Assembly: GCA_008508345.1 (NCBI GenBank)
Contig: QNGE01001684.1
Span: 47,842-111,841, forward strand
Direction of reading: 5' to 3'
Length of the DNA: 64,000 nucleotides
DNA from: Paragonimus westermani
Taxonomy: Eukaryota > Platyhelminthes > Trematoda > Plagiorchiida > Troglotrematidae
Shown: in pieces, positions 1-12,077 of the stretch
Layout: every line of letters starts with the position of its first letter
Numbering within the stretch: position 1 is the first letter of the stretch
The notes under the pieces: model-generated
Seen by the model: only the letters and a program-made list of their open reading frames with translations
Databases searched by the model: none
Told to the model about the DNA's origin: nothing
Made by a program: the position numbers and the translations under genes

Positions 1-2877
1 AGGACGCAGTCAGTTTCTATATCTATCAAAGCAACATCCTGCTGAAGGTTGAATATCACATGTCAAATCTTTAAGGTCTTCCGGTTTATCACTATTAACA
101 TATAAATTAGTTGCGTTACGCAAAAATAAAATTTACGGAGGCCAGATAACAATGTTTACGATGAACAGCTGTTGTGTACATCACTATCACCTACTGCATT
201 TGAAAAACTGTTGGCGAGTTAATTCACCGAGATAATCGGTCATACAAATTCGTCCCTGGATAACTTGTATTCAGCATCTAGTATTCTGTGGGTGAATGTT
301 GTTTCTTAACTTGGAAAACACCCGCATATAGCTGATACACTGGGATAAACGCAATGATGTAAAGTGAACGCAACTGTGGTCAATGAAGTGAGCAGGTGCA
401 AGTAACGAAAGACTAGCAAATCTGTTATTTAAAAGTTGATTGTTTAATACACGAACCTTTTTGGTTGAATGTGAGTTTATTTTTTCTCTAAATTAGTTTT
501 AATCGTCGGAATCATTAGGGTACTTCGGGGAACATGAAATTTCAAAGTAGTGCATCCTTTTAGTTGCTCAGTTCGCCAAGTTAGTCATAAATGTGGAATG
601 CGTTACGTTGCATACGACACAGATAACGGTAAGGTGGTTGGAAAGTAAGTGCGAAGGAGATAGTCAGCTTAGCGACGTACACCACTTGAGAAGTGCAACA
701 GCACTATCAAATCTATCTCGATGATACCAAAACAGTTACTTTATCTTGTTTCATGTATACTCCATGCAAACGTAAATTTCAGTATTAATTTAAAGAGTGA
801 CTTCATTGTGTATCAACCCTTTAGTATTTATCTTCTTAAAGAAATTACATTACGACTTGGCATATAAAATCAACTGTTTATCGTGTACACTTCAACAGTT
901 TGGTTAAACCTGTTATGATGCCCTTTAGACTCTCATGTGGGCTGTTAGTCGATGAACTGTTTGGCGTGGTACAAGTTGAGAAACACAGGGCTTATACAGA
1001 AACATAACACCCATTGTTTTATGTAACCAAAGTAACAGACAGTGACCATGTGCTCACTATACCTGGACTGAACATGTAAAAACGCACTGTGGTGTCACTT
1101 TAACCATCTAGACAGCAAAGTTACCATGGCAATCCAACTTCACGTAGTCAAATGGAACTCATTTCGGGGTTGAGCGCTTCAGAATTCTAGACTTGAGCCA
1201 ATTTGTCAGTAGTACTAGGTGCAACTGTAAACAGCGGCTAGATAGGACAGCCTGTGCATTCCAACTTGTATATGTTGTCAAACTGCTAACTAATTCAATA
1301 AGTATTTTGTACTACGGAATAGCATCAGTTCAACAGCGTACCGTGTACTAAAACTTGACTGGTTAAAATCATCGCTGTTTCTGATGCTCAAGTCCCACGC
1401 AGCCTGAGTTGTGTTTTGTTTCAAAAACATGAACTACACAGCTTGTGCGTTCAGCTAATAACCAGAAAAGAACTGCAATTAGTTTAAAACTCTGGTATCC
1501 TTAGATTAAGTACTTAAGCAGCACCAGCGGGTTTATCGTGAGATGACAGCACTTTGCTTACTTGTTTAGGCACAGACATAAAGTATTCGAATGGATGAAA
1601 CAGGTAAGCGTAAACAACAGTAAACACTTTCAAAACTTCCCGTTACACCAAAGGATTACTTTATGTCAGTTCCCCTCAGTACTGCTTTATTCAATAAACA
1701 ATAAATTTAAAAGCTTAATCAGCTGAAACCTGACGTTTTGACAATTCTTTGAGTATTCTGATCAAAATACCGACAGTCGCTTAGTCAAATCGACTTGATT
1801 GAAACCCCGAACTAAATGATGATTGCGCAAGTGGATCGTTAACAAGGTATGAGGGTTAGTAATGCAGCCATTATCTGTCTTTTTGTGTAATCCGATGTGC
1901 CTTCAAGTGTTCACTAATTTGCGGTTAACTCGCCTGGTATCAGGCTGGCTGGCATGCATAAAAGGTGCCGAATGACCGGCTATTCTGTTCGGGTTGAATG
2001 TTTATGTGTTTGAAGAATAACCGCACTTTACAGCTAACCACTGTTCGCCAAATAAAGATTCCCCCCTATTATACATTTCTACATTCCGTTCTAGTGAACT
2101 GGTCTGCAGAGCCAAGACTTGGGTGATCAGCTTCCTGGAGCAGGATATATTCGATGGTCACACTTACCTGGTGTTTCTCACGTAACAAAAAGGTTGTAGA
2201 AAGGTATATGCAAAGAGCATTTGAGTGTGAAATTATTGAATGTTGATGACGTTTAGTAAGTGGGCAGTTTTGAACAAAAATACAGAGCTAAACGAGATCA
2301 TAAGAACGTACTTAAAACCAAAAGAAAATTGTCCCACAGAACAAATAAACCCTAAATGAGCACATCAAGAAAAATGTAAAACTTCTCGTTGATCTTGTGA
2401 AACGACGTAACATAAAGTACAATAAGTCCGGAAATATCTGGGCCAGCAAAACAAAGTAAGTAATGGCTTAAAGCTGAAGCGAATACATGGTGATTGTTTA
2501 GGTCAAGTGCGAGCTATAACGGGAGTTAAAGTTTATGTCGCAGTTACCATTTTAACGCGAAACAAAAAAGACGTGGTGATATCCAGTCCATTGATCGACC
2601 GAAAAATGTCGGTGGTGGGCTGTGTTAAACGTAGTAAGGAGCAGATTATGCAAATATGACGTCGATATTTAAGTGCACAACACGATTAAAGAGAGAAGAA
2701 AATTTTGAGAATGCGCATGCGTTCGTCATAGAATGAAAAAGTGAAACATTACCAAGGAAATGTTGGGTGGAAGGCACAAAAATGCATCCACTCTTGAAGA
2801 AGCCGAAGGTGTTTAGTGAAATCCATTGAGAATCCGCTGAACAAACAAAGAGCTAAAAAGAGAGGTTGAGAGAAAAA
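1..2877. other. No recognisable gene
   Basis: All six frames are broken by stops at short intervals, and I see no family motif, RNA gene or clear repeat. Because the kinase gene runs leftwards past 10001, this stretch is probably intron or later gene body of that gene if its next exon lies outside the window. That placement is inference. Confidence 0.5.
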
Positions 2878-4205
2878 GCATCTGTACTTCAAACACCACA
2901 GTGTCATTAGCATTTCAATCAATGCACACATGAGAAATTCAACGAGAACACTTCTGAGAATCACTCAGATACAAAAATACTTAGGTATAGGTTGTTTCGT
3001 TCTCGCTGAAGCATTCTTCAGTCTCATATTGAACTTGCATTCTTCAGCAATTTTGGATCTTCCTCTAACACCTGCACGTCATGACAGTTCAACTAAGTTT
3101 GGGTTGACCACGGATGGCGAAATAGATCCATGTATTCTACAAGGAATGGTTCACGTGAGGCGTGTGCAGCAGGCAATAGATTGTCAAAGGACTGTGTTCT
3201 CCATGAAGGTAACCTAAAGAACTTTGAGGTGGCAACATGAGAATTGTCGTTTCGATCATCTTGTGAAGTAACTAGTTCATCTGGATACACAGTTGGAACT
3301 ACGCTCTGAAGTATCAATATTTGTTCCTAATCCGGTTGTCTCATCTAACACATCTTGTTCTCCTGAGGGTTGGACTAGCAGTTCTCTCATGTACCAACGT
3401 CAATAAGATTGTGTTTCCTGACACATTCACAATGTGGTATCCACATGTCAATTATCTCCAACAATCTTGAATTGTGTTTGGGGTGTTCGAGTTTGCAGAA
3501 GTTGGTCTTCATCGTTCCATACATTGATATGGAACAGTCTCAGCGAGTCTACCGTCCGATTCCAGTAAAGAGATAGCACATGCAGTCATTGCTATTCGGA
3601 CAAAGTCAATCCTGCATTTACTAGCATTCCAGGGTTCAAACATTCTTATTGACGTCAAATTTTGTTTTTTACTGTTTGTACGTGAGCATAGACTACACGG
3701 TGCACCGCTTCAACTTAACCTGGGCACCCAAGATTATCTCCCAGTCTCCCAGCACCCAATTCAATTGTCAAACATTCGGTATCTGGAAGTTCACAAACTC
3801 ACCGGAAGTTGTAGATCTCAGCTGGATGAAACTGACGTTGGATAACTGTGGCTCACACGTCTGGTTTAGCCGAGTTTATGACACATTCACCCACGAACTA
3901 TCGATATCACCAGAAGGCACACACATTCCAAAATGCGTAGGATCTTCAAATGACGAATGCTGACTTCACGTGATAACATTTCCAAACTAGAAATGATTAA
4001 TGCGTGTGTGTACGTGCTTGGAAGTTTCAAACAACGCCCAGGAATGGGTGTGGTATTGTGTTTTTATCGCGATGTTTCAAAAATCCTTCGTATGATATAT
4101 GATGGCGTCAGTTATTCGGGATGCACGATGCTCATCGAATCATCCAGCGAAATTTGGCATGGCAGAGTTCGTACGGGGTGTGTAAACTAACAGCCCGCAA
4201 ATCTG
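2878..4205 (+). repeat. Left arm of 1.33 kb near-perfect inverted repeat
   Basis: This 1,328 bp segment is the reverse complement of 6179-7506. Paired positions sum to 10384 along the whole arm, so there are no length differences. I noted only two internal mismatches, at 2913/7471 and 4200/6184. Short open frames in this arm (3649-3963 and 3957-4190 plus, 3093-3317 minus) recur unchanged in the other arm, but they match no family I know and are probably chance. No target-site duplication is visible outside either arm, which argues against a simple transposon with long terminal inverted repeats. It may be a recent inverted duplication, a foldback element or an assembly artefact. Confidence 0.95.
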
Positions 4206-6178
4206 TAGGCCTTCGATCAATGAATTTCCCTTTAATCATTGGCTAGATGTGTTGAGCACAAATGGAAAGCTTCCTGCAATTCATCCTTAAAAAAATTGGT
4301 TTCATAACCATTTCAATTGATTGATTGAATGGATTTTCATTACCACGTTCATCATGGTGTATCTCGTTCTACAGGTGTAAGTGAGTAACTAAGATATAGT
4401 ATCGAACCATTTTGTGGTACTATCGGCCTATGACCTGCAGCTGCCAAAATAGTGTATTGATTCATTTCTATCGGAATTAACTGGTCACAAATTTGTAGCT
4501 GGTTCAATTAGTCTCTTCATATGTGTGCCAGAAGTGAAGCGTTGTCGACACGCATTATTATCAGTTACTCACAGTTTAGTTTTAAATTAGATGACCTGTT
4601 TTTGGAGGGAAGACTGCGTTTCTGTAGAAGTGGAGTGCTTACTATTTATTGGACGCTCACTGGTATTCAAAAGCACTGAGGTTACGGTAACCACCTGGAT
4701 TTTATCGGTCAAAATGGAAATAGATCGCATGACGTGCAACATCCCTCTAAAAAGCAATTTGGCCCAGGAAACTACTGACTATGTTACGACCATGTGTAAA
4801 TCGGTGGTATTCCGTAAAACATGACAGAACATTGCCCCCGTATAACGACAAACGAATTAGTTTCATGGTTTTACACACTTTCGAATGGCTTTTTGATAGG
4901 GGACACTTGTGGATGGGTGAAAATTCGTCAGTCCGCGGCGTTTAAAATAAAGAAAACTAATATAATTTGAATGAGGGATTTGATTTGTAACTAAGTGAAG
5001 AATGTTTCACTGCATCCGTCAAGATGGTTGGAAGTGTAACAAAATGTACACAATGAGAGGAACAATCTGTGCTTCTCAGTGTAATTTAAAAAAAAACACC
5101 CACAACAAATACACACAATTAGCATACAGTTGTTTGTGGCATCGACTCACAATATTCAGCTGCTAATAAACATAACATCTACGGTGATAATGTAGGTAAC
5201 AAACATGGGCAGATCACAGCTAATTATCAGCTCACTTCACCTTCAAATATCGGACGATATTCTGAGAACATTGTAGAATTTTAGAATTTGCATTGTCCAA
5301 CATGATAGCATCAGCGATGAGCTTTACTACACCGGTTTTTTCTGCAAAGACAATCGAACTAATTACTTTTTACTCATAATCCTCGTATCACTCATTCTCA
5401 ATAGATAAACTTAAGGAACTCAGTTAACGAGGGTTGGCAATGCTGAATTGCTGGTACTCTGCTATCCCACAACAACCGCTCATGGGGTACGAATTCACAG
5501 ACAGCCCAAGCGATTGGTAACTGCGGACAAACATCGATATGCCTGCCAGTATTCGGAGATTCAAGATTGTGCGAGAGCGCCCATTGAGTATGATACTTAA
5601 TCTGCACGGTTCATTATGTGTCTTGCAACAGCGGTATCTGTAATTGCGTTCTGAATGAAAGAGTTGATAGTTGGGGAGCATGCATATACAGTGTTAACCA
5701 GGTACGTATTTATGCGCATATCTGTTGACACGCACTCTTGTAAAGAATGGTTGGGGTGGTTCACGATAGTCAGTCCCCACAGACGTTACATGCATACTAA
5801 TGAGCCAAACAAATGGTTGGGACTAGTCAGCATCGGCTGATCGGTTCGCACCTGACATAAAGATGTCGAATGACTGAACTTCTACGCACGTCTACCTGCT
5901 TATCTGCGTCGACCACTTAAGTAAGGTTTGCTGAATATTATGTGTTTTCCCATTAATTGACCCATACACAAAATCCACCGTTTCAACCATCGATCTGGCC
6001 ACGTGAACATCACGTTCAGAGTACAGTTCACAAACAGACAGAATATGAACAACGCAATCAGACCACTTCAAATTTCACACAATACCTTGCACAGGTTGCA
6101 CAGGCATTATCACTTTGACATATCCCACCATTCTGGACGCAGTAGGTTTTTGTACAACAAACCAACGTGAGTATGATG
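4206..6178. other. Spacer of the long inverted repeat
   Basis: This 1,973 bp loop lies between the two inverted arms. It has only short open frames (for example 4591-4824 plus and 5398-5607 minus) with no recognisable domain. No transposase, RT or RNA gene is seen, so there is no sign that it encodes an enzyme that moves the structure. Confidence 0.6.
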
Positions 6179-7506
6179 CAGATGTGCGGGCTGTTAGTTT
6201 ACACACCCCGTACGAACTCTGCCATGCCAAATTTCGCTGGATGATTCGATGAGCATCGTGCATCCCGAATAACTGACGCCATCATATATCATACGAAGGA
6301 TTTTTGAAACATCGCGATAAAAACACAATACCACACCCATTCCTGGGCGTTGTTTGAAACTTCCAAGCACGTACACACACGCATTAATCATTTCTAGTTT
6401 GGAAATGTTATCACGTGAAGTCAGCATTCGTCATTTGAAGATCCTACGCATTTTGGAATGTGTGTGCCTTCTGGTGATATCGATAGTTCGTGGGTGAATG
6501 TGTCATAAACTCGGCTAAACCAGACGTGTGAGCCACAGTTATCCAACGTCAGTTTCATCCAGCTGAGATCTACAACTTCCGGTGAGTTTGTGAACTTCCA
6601 GATACCGAATGTTTGACAATTGAATTGGGTGCTGGGAGACTGGGAGATAATCTTGGGTGCCCAGGTTAAGTTGAAGCGGTGCACCGTGTAGTCTATGCTC
6701 ACGTACAAACAGTAAAAAACAAAATTTGACGTCAATAAGAATGTTTGAACCCTGGAATGCTAGTAAATGCAGGATTGACTTTGTCCGAATAGCAATGACT
6801 GCATGTGCTATCTCTTTACTGGAATCGGACGGTAGACTCGCTGAGACTGTTCCATATCAATGTATGGAACGATGAAGACCAACTTCTGCAAACTCGAACA
6901 CCCCAAACACAATTCAAGATTGTTGGAGATAATTGACATGTGGATACCACATTGTGAATGTGTCAGGAAACACAATCTTATTGACGTTGGTACATGAGAG
7001 AACTGCTAGTCCAACCCTCAGGAGAACAAGATGTGTTAGATGAGACAACCGGATTAGGAACAAATATTGATACTTCAGAGCGTAGTTCCAACTGTGTATC
7101 CAGATGAACTAGTTACTTCACAAGATGATCGAAACGACAATTCTCATGTTGCCACCTCAAAGTTCTTTAGGTTACCTTCATGGAGAACACAGTCCTTTGA
7201 CAATCTATTGCCTGCTGCACACGCCTCACGTGAACCATTCCTTGTAGAATACATGGATCTATTTCGCCATCCGTGGTCAACCCAAACTTAGTTGAACTGT
7301 CATGACGTGCAGGTGTTAGAGGAAGATCCAAAATTGCTGAAGAATGCAAGTTCAATATGAGACTGAAGAATGCTTCAGCGAGAACGAAACAACCTATACC
7401 TAAGTATTTTTGTATCTGAGTGATTCTCAGAAGTGTTCTCGTTGAATTTCTCATGTGTGCATTGATTGAACTGCTAATGACACTGTGGTGTTTGAAGTAC
7501 AGATGC
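6179..7506 (-). repeat. Right arm of 1.33 kb near-perfect inverted repeat
   Basis: This is the reverse complement of 2878-4205, with about 99.8% identity by eye. Outside the arm the similarity stops sharply: at 7507 the bases are ATTTCCCCCC, while the left flank is GAGAGAAAAA. If the kinase gene on the minus strand is transcribed through here, one transcript would carry both arms and could fold into a hairpin of about 1.3 kb of double-stranded RNA. That consequence is inference. Confidence 0.95.
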
Positions 7507-10000
7507 ATTTCCCCCCATATGATTGTGTTGATCGTTGGTGGTGTATTCTTTTTCCATCTCATGGCTTCATCCTTCATCTCTCGCCTCGCATGGTGGTTCA
7601 TATGCTTCTGTGGATGCCTTTGTCGCTCTGTGGATTCGTCATTTTTTTGTTGTGAGCCTCAATTTCAGAAATGCTTGATTCTGGTAAGTGAATATTTTCG
7701 AGTGTGGTAAATTTGTTTTTTTTTCCTGTGAACTATTTGTGTTTATTGAATGCATTTCCGGTATTAATTACGGTATTCTTGATTGGTGGACCTCGCTTAG
7801 AATGGAGTACAGAGATGGATACGAAATCCTATCCCCTTTAACTATCTCAACGAAACCCTGCAATTTACGGGTAGCAAACTACCGTTGACCTAATCGTCGA
7901 GAAACCTGTTTTTTTATTGTCTTTCACGCACCATTCACTTGCACACAAAAGACTGCGGACTGTGGCGTACTGAATGTAATGTTGACAAACTCTTCCAGAG
8001 CTCTCAATAATGTTATGTATTCAGCATTGGTGCTTTAGAATGTGCGCAACGTTTGATATCTGACTGGGATGTCATTTCATGTAGTTGAGCGTTGCGATAA
8101 GACGATCATTCTAAATCTAGTTTGCATAGCACAGCTACTTCGCTTAGATTAATGCATGATTACAACTCCATGCTTGGACGTAGAAGCGCGCTACAAAGTA
8201 TGCTTGGTTAAGGGGGCAACCAGTAGTCACAGGGTGAATTCAGAATGAAATTATCTCTGATTTGTGAGCGGCGCCCCAATCGTAACGATTCAGTCCCTTA
8301 ATTTATCATTTATTTCACTCTCCTGTCATTAGGAGCAATCCGCACACCGTTATGAGTAATGAGATTATTGATAATTTATCGCCGTTAATGACCATGTGAT
8401 TGTTTGAAATGCTTACTCAATTTTCGAGTAACGCGTGAGCCCGCAGTTATATTTTTATCACATAACGGTTTCCAGTATCTTTTTTCCTAAGTTGATTCCT
8501 ACTAACACTTGCTCGTAATTTCCATGTTTATATAATTTCTTCAGCCAAATCTCTTGGAATTCAAATTCTTGAACACTTGAGCAACAGTCAATTTTGTTCA
8601 CAAATGATGTACTGGCTTCAGATGTACTGCTCATGTGGATGGGTATCGTACAGGCGGAGACATTAGCCCAGGTGTGAAAGATACGATGAGGTGCATGAAG
8701 CTTTGAACGGACGACAACCTACACTTCTAATGACAGATTAAATGGACGGCGAAACAACGGTTAACAAATATGCCTCACAAGAGGGAAAATCGCAGCTCAG
8801 ATTATATCTAGAACCCCACTGTACATTGTTCGTTAATCTTAACTTGCGTGAGATATGGTCAATGACACGTTCAGAGAGGAGTCCTTTCCAAGGCGTCATT
8901 TCATTTGCAAAATACGCGATAAGTTGCGGATGACATTCCGTCCCAAATTGTCACAAACACCTACCACAGATCAATGAACTTTATAAGTTGATAACCGATT
9001 TGGTTCGCACTCTAATTCACTTAATCGATATGACATAAAAACACTGTAACTGACGTAAGTCTCGCTGACCGAAAGTTCGGTGGATGCTGCTCGTTTTCTG
9101 TGTTCAATTCAACATCTGTTACCCTCTTTCTCCCCATAATTATTGCTTATTGTAGCGATCGCAGGATCACTACGTTTCAAGTTGATAACTGTGGAGTCAC
9201 ATTTTGTATTTCCATCATGTCACTGTGATACAGCAATATAGGTGATCATTGTTACGCTCGTCATTACTCCAAAAGCGTCCATACAAGTAATCGGATTCGC
9301 GTTTGGGCTACGCTTCACAACGTTGAGTCTGCAATTCAGACAACTGGTGTACTTCGCCAGGCAAATGAAATATTTGACTCTGTAAGCTAGATAACAATAA
9401 ATGAGTAAACTGGTTCTGAGTGTGACGGTAGACAGAGAGTATTCCAGTGTTACAGCAGAGCACTGAAATACACGTGGCCCACAGAAGAAACGCATAAACA
9501 GCTACAACATTTTGAAATTGATAATGACTGGCCAACAGGAGAGAAAGAAAAAAAAGATGTGGAAAGCGATAATTGTTGAACAACCAACGTTAAACGTCAT
9601 ATCTGGCGGGGTAAATAGTGTCATTATGGAATTATTTACTGTCGTCTGAATGGGTTTTTGGTGGATTTCACCAAGGGTTAGCAGTTGTATATGCTAGAAA
9701 TAGGCCCTGTTAGCTGAGATTTGAGGGAATGTTCATAATTATACTCTGGCGTGCAACAATATACAAACCTGACCACTAATGATAACGAACTCAGCATGCC
9801 GTAGGTATGTGTCATCTTTGGTAAAACACCCTTAAATCTCAGGTGCTACCCATACAAACAAGCTGCACTCAACAGGCCTTAACTTGTGTATATTGACTCG
9901 TCTGATTACCGCGTCTGTTTACATCATATCAAGTTTAATTTTGATGAAGTTGAGAGGCCAACCTTTTGGATACTGTTGGTTGTTAATGCTTCGGACTCAC
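7507..10000. other. Probable kinase intron sequence, no exon found
   Basis: This is immediately downstream of the donor site at 10000-9995 on the minus strand, so it should begin the next kinase intron. I looked on the minus strand for a catalytic-loop exon (HRDLK, then DFG and a GSPPYAAPE-like activation segment) and did not find one. The open frames at 9220-9583 minus have no kinase motif. Confidence 0.45.
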
Positions 10001-10269
10001 CATATGCTTCAGAGCGGATACAATTTGTGCAGTTATGTTTTTGGCCGCATTTTCTTCCATACGTCCGTGCCGCTTGAGGTAGGAATGCAATTCACCAACA
10101 GGGGCGTATTCCATTACCAGGTACCACCTGTGGAACAATTCGTGCACTTCGAAAACTTGGATTATATTCGGATGATTTAAACGCTCCATATTTGCTAGTT
10201 CTTGTGACAAGAGTTTCCTGGTTTTTGCATCAAACTTCGTTCTGTCAATGACTTTGACGGCCACTTCAG
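10001..10269 (-). CDS. Kinase exon: NIM1-like, VAVK lysine to hinge (partial gene)
   Basis: This 89-codon exon codes for the middle of a Ser/Thr kinase N-lobe. Visible parts in order are the ATP-binding lysine in EVAVKVIDRTKF, the helix C glutamate in LLSQELANMERL, the subdomain IV block NHPNIIQVFEV, the hinge YLVMEYAPVGEL, and helix E ending QIVSALKHM. The acceptor is a pyrimidine tract ending TTTCAG at 10270, and the donor is ATG/GTGAGT at 10000. It joins the upstream exon at 29308 in phase: AAT A plus CT gives Asn-Thr-Glu. The wording (IDRTKFDAKT, KLLSQE, HPNII) is closest to NIM1 in the AMPK-related group, with MARK kinases next. The kinase is incomplete here because the HRD and DFG motifs must be in a later exon not seen in the window. 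Confidence 0.9.
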
Positions 10270-11888
10270 CTGAAACAAAGTAGGAGTAATGACACACAAA
10301 ATTGGTAATTATCGAATGTCATAAAAGAAGAGCAAACTGTCCGGCTAGAGGGGATGGGTAAACGACTCAAATTTCCCACTTCTCACACAGCTTGAAGAAA
10401 ATGTTCCCCAGTTAAATGTGGACGAAATAATAGTTCGTAAATATACCTTTATACATCCAGCTGTGTGCTCGACATTGAACTAGATAGATGTGTTCTACTG
10501 ACACTCAGAAGATAGTGGCACTTTGTGTAGTTGTGCAACAACGACGGTTTTGCCCGCTTCCATAATCATCAGAGTATCGACTGTCAAACATTAACTACTA
10601 CTAAACCAATAAGAAGTGTGCAAGCATCTGAGGCCGGATGACAAGAGCTACAGACCAGTTCAGTTAACATGGTTCAGTTTGGGATCGCTGACACCTGCAT
10701 GCAAGCGATGACGGATTTTGTTAATCATTAAAAATTGTCAAGATGTAATATGCACCCTAAAAGGATAAGATAGAATATTTTTTCCCTGAAAAGTCATTTT
10801 GAGCCAATTTGTACTGAGCATCCACTTCTGTTGTTGTCTGTTAGAAAAGACCCCTGTTTCACTTACACGTTCGGCTTCCCAACATTCTATCTGTTGTTCG
10901 TTGCCTCCTGCCCACTATCACACAATTAACTACGTTTCCTCTTTTTATACATCATTCAAAGTACGACAAATGAGGATTAAAAATGAACGTAAACTAGAGG
11001 AACTATTAGCCGTACTCCTCGTATATCTTTATGTATCCCGTGAAGTCACGGTATCAAATTTTAGACGTTGTTCACATTTAGATAATACAGACTACGTAAA
11101 TATTATCGATTTATTTGTTCCGTTTATCGTTGGACAACTACGCCATTCTAACAAAGCCAGCATGGTTGCCAGTTATATTCAAACAATTCACTTCGAGGGC
11201 TGCGACTGTGCTGTATGGTGGTATGTAATATTTCACCACCAACACCTAATTCGAGGTTTAAAAAAAATACTAGCTAGATAATAACAGTGTGATCCTTCCC
11301 ATTAACATCTTCCACTAGAATAACAAAAACAACGGGGACAGCCAACTTTGAGAGATCACTATCCTGGTCATAGTTGGAGACGTATCATAACTTGAACACC
11401 AAAGCAAAGAAGTGCATAACGGAAGTTAATATTCGGAAGATTAAGCTGACTGACACGAAAACAAAATACCCATTCAGCTAATATCTACCGTGGTAAAAAT
11501 CATGTCAGAACAAACTGATTGTGAAGAAAATGAGGGATTGTAATACCCAATAATCAAAGCCCCGCCAACACGGATAGTGCATTTTCCATTTGCACCCACT
11601 GACTCTGTGTCTATTTCAATTATTGCGTTTCTTAAACGGTGACGCTTAGCCAGTCTTAATACAGATGATTGACATTTATACATTTTCAAAGCGATTTGGT
11701 AGCGTGTTTCTTCATGCCACTGGTTAGTTACTCGTCCCCTCTTCCTACATAGCTCATTTGCTCACAAATACAGTCGCATAGGTAACGGACTGTGGAAAAT
11801 GTGATGTGATTGCTCAAAGTACAGAAAGCGAGAGCTTCCTTTTAACTTAATGCACAGAACGCCAAGTGGCCCAGAGTTCCCATTTTTC

Positions 11889-12077
11889 TTGATAAACAGA
11901 TTGGGAATAACACAACGTTACGAGCAATTTGTAATACTCTACGTTTCAACCACCTCGGGTGGCCTTCCTCAGGAGTGTTGTAATGTTATTCCCAATCTGT
12001 TTATCAATAGTTGGTTAAACACGACGCCCAAACTGTTCAACTTCATTCGTACTAAATTTGGAGCGGATATCTTACAA
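11889..12077 (+). repeat. 189 bp hairpin repeat, copy A, hammerhead-like core on minus strand
   Basis: A perfect 24 bp inverted repeat (11889-11912 against 11984-12007, starting TTGATAAACAG) closes a 119 bp hairpin, followed by a 70 bp tail. A nearly identical copy lies at 39360-39549 in the opposite orientation. On the minus strand the loop carries CTGAGGA, then a stem (CCACC, CGA, GGTGG), then GAAACGT, later ACGTT. This matches the order of a hammerhead core (CUGANGA, stem II, GAAA, stem III, cleavage NUH), with ACGT/ACGT able to form stem III. An extra A before stem II and an imperfect inner stem I depart from the canonical form, so activity is uncertain. Such cores are known at the ends of Penelope-like elements and in small retrozymes; membership in either is inference. 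Confidence 0.8.

Noticed and set aside
3649..4190. Open frames of 104 and 77 codons duplicated in both inverted arms
   Set aside because: Their duplication is explained by the inverted repeat itself. They overlap in different frames and show no family motif.
1..10000. Catalytic-loop exon of the kinase
   Set aside because: I searched the minus strand for HRDLK, DFG and activation-segment wording and found none, so I do not report one.
10799..11281. 160-codon plus-strand open frame
   Set aside because: It begins at TTG rather than ATG, has no recognisable domain and lies inside the kinase intron on the opposite strand. Frames of this length are expected by chance in 64 kb.
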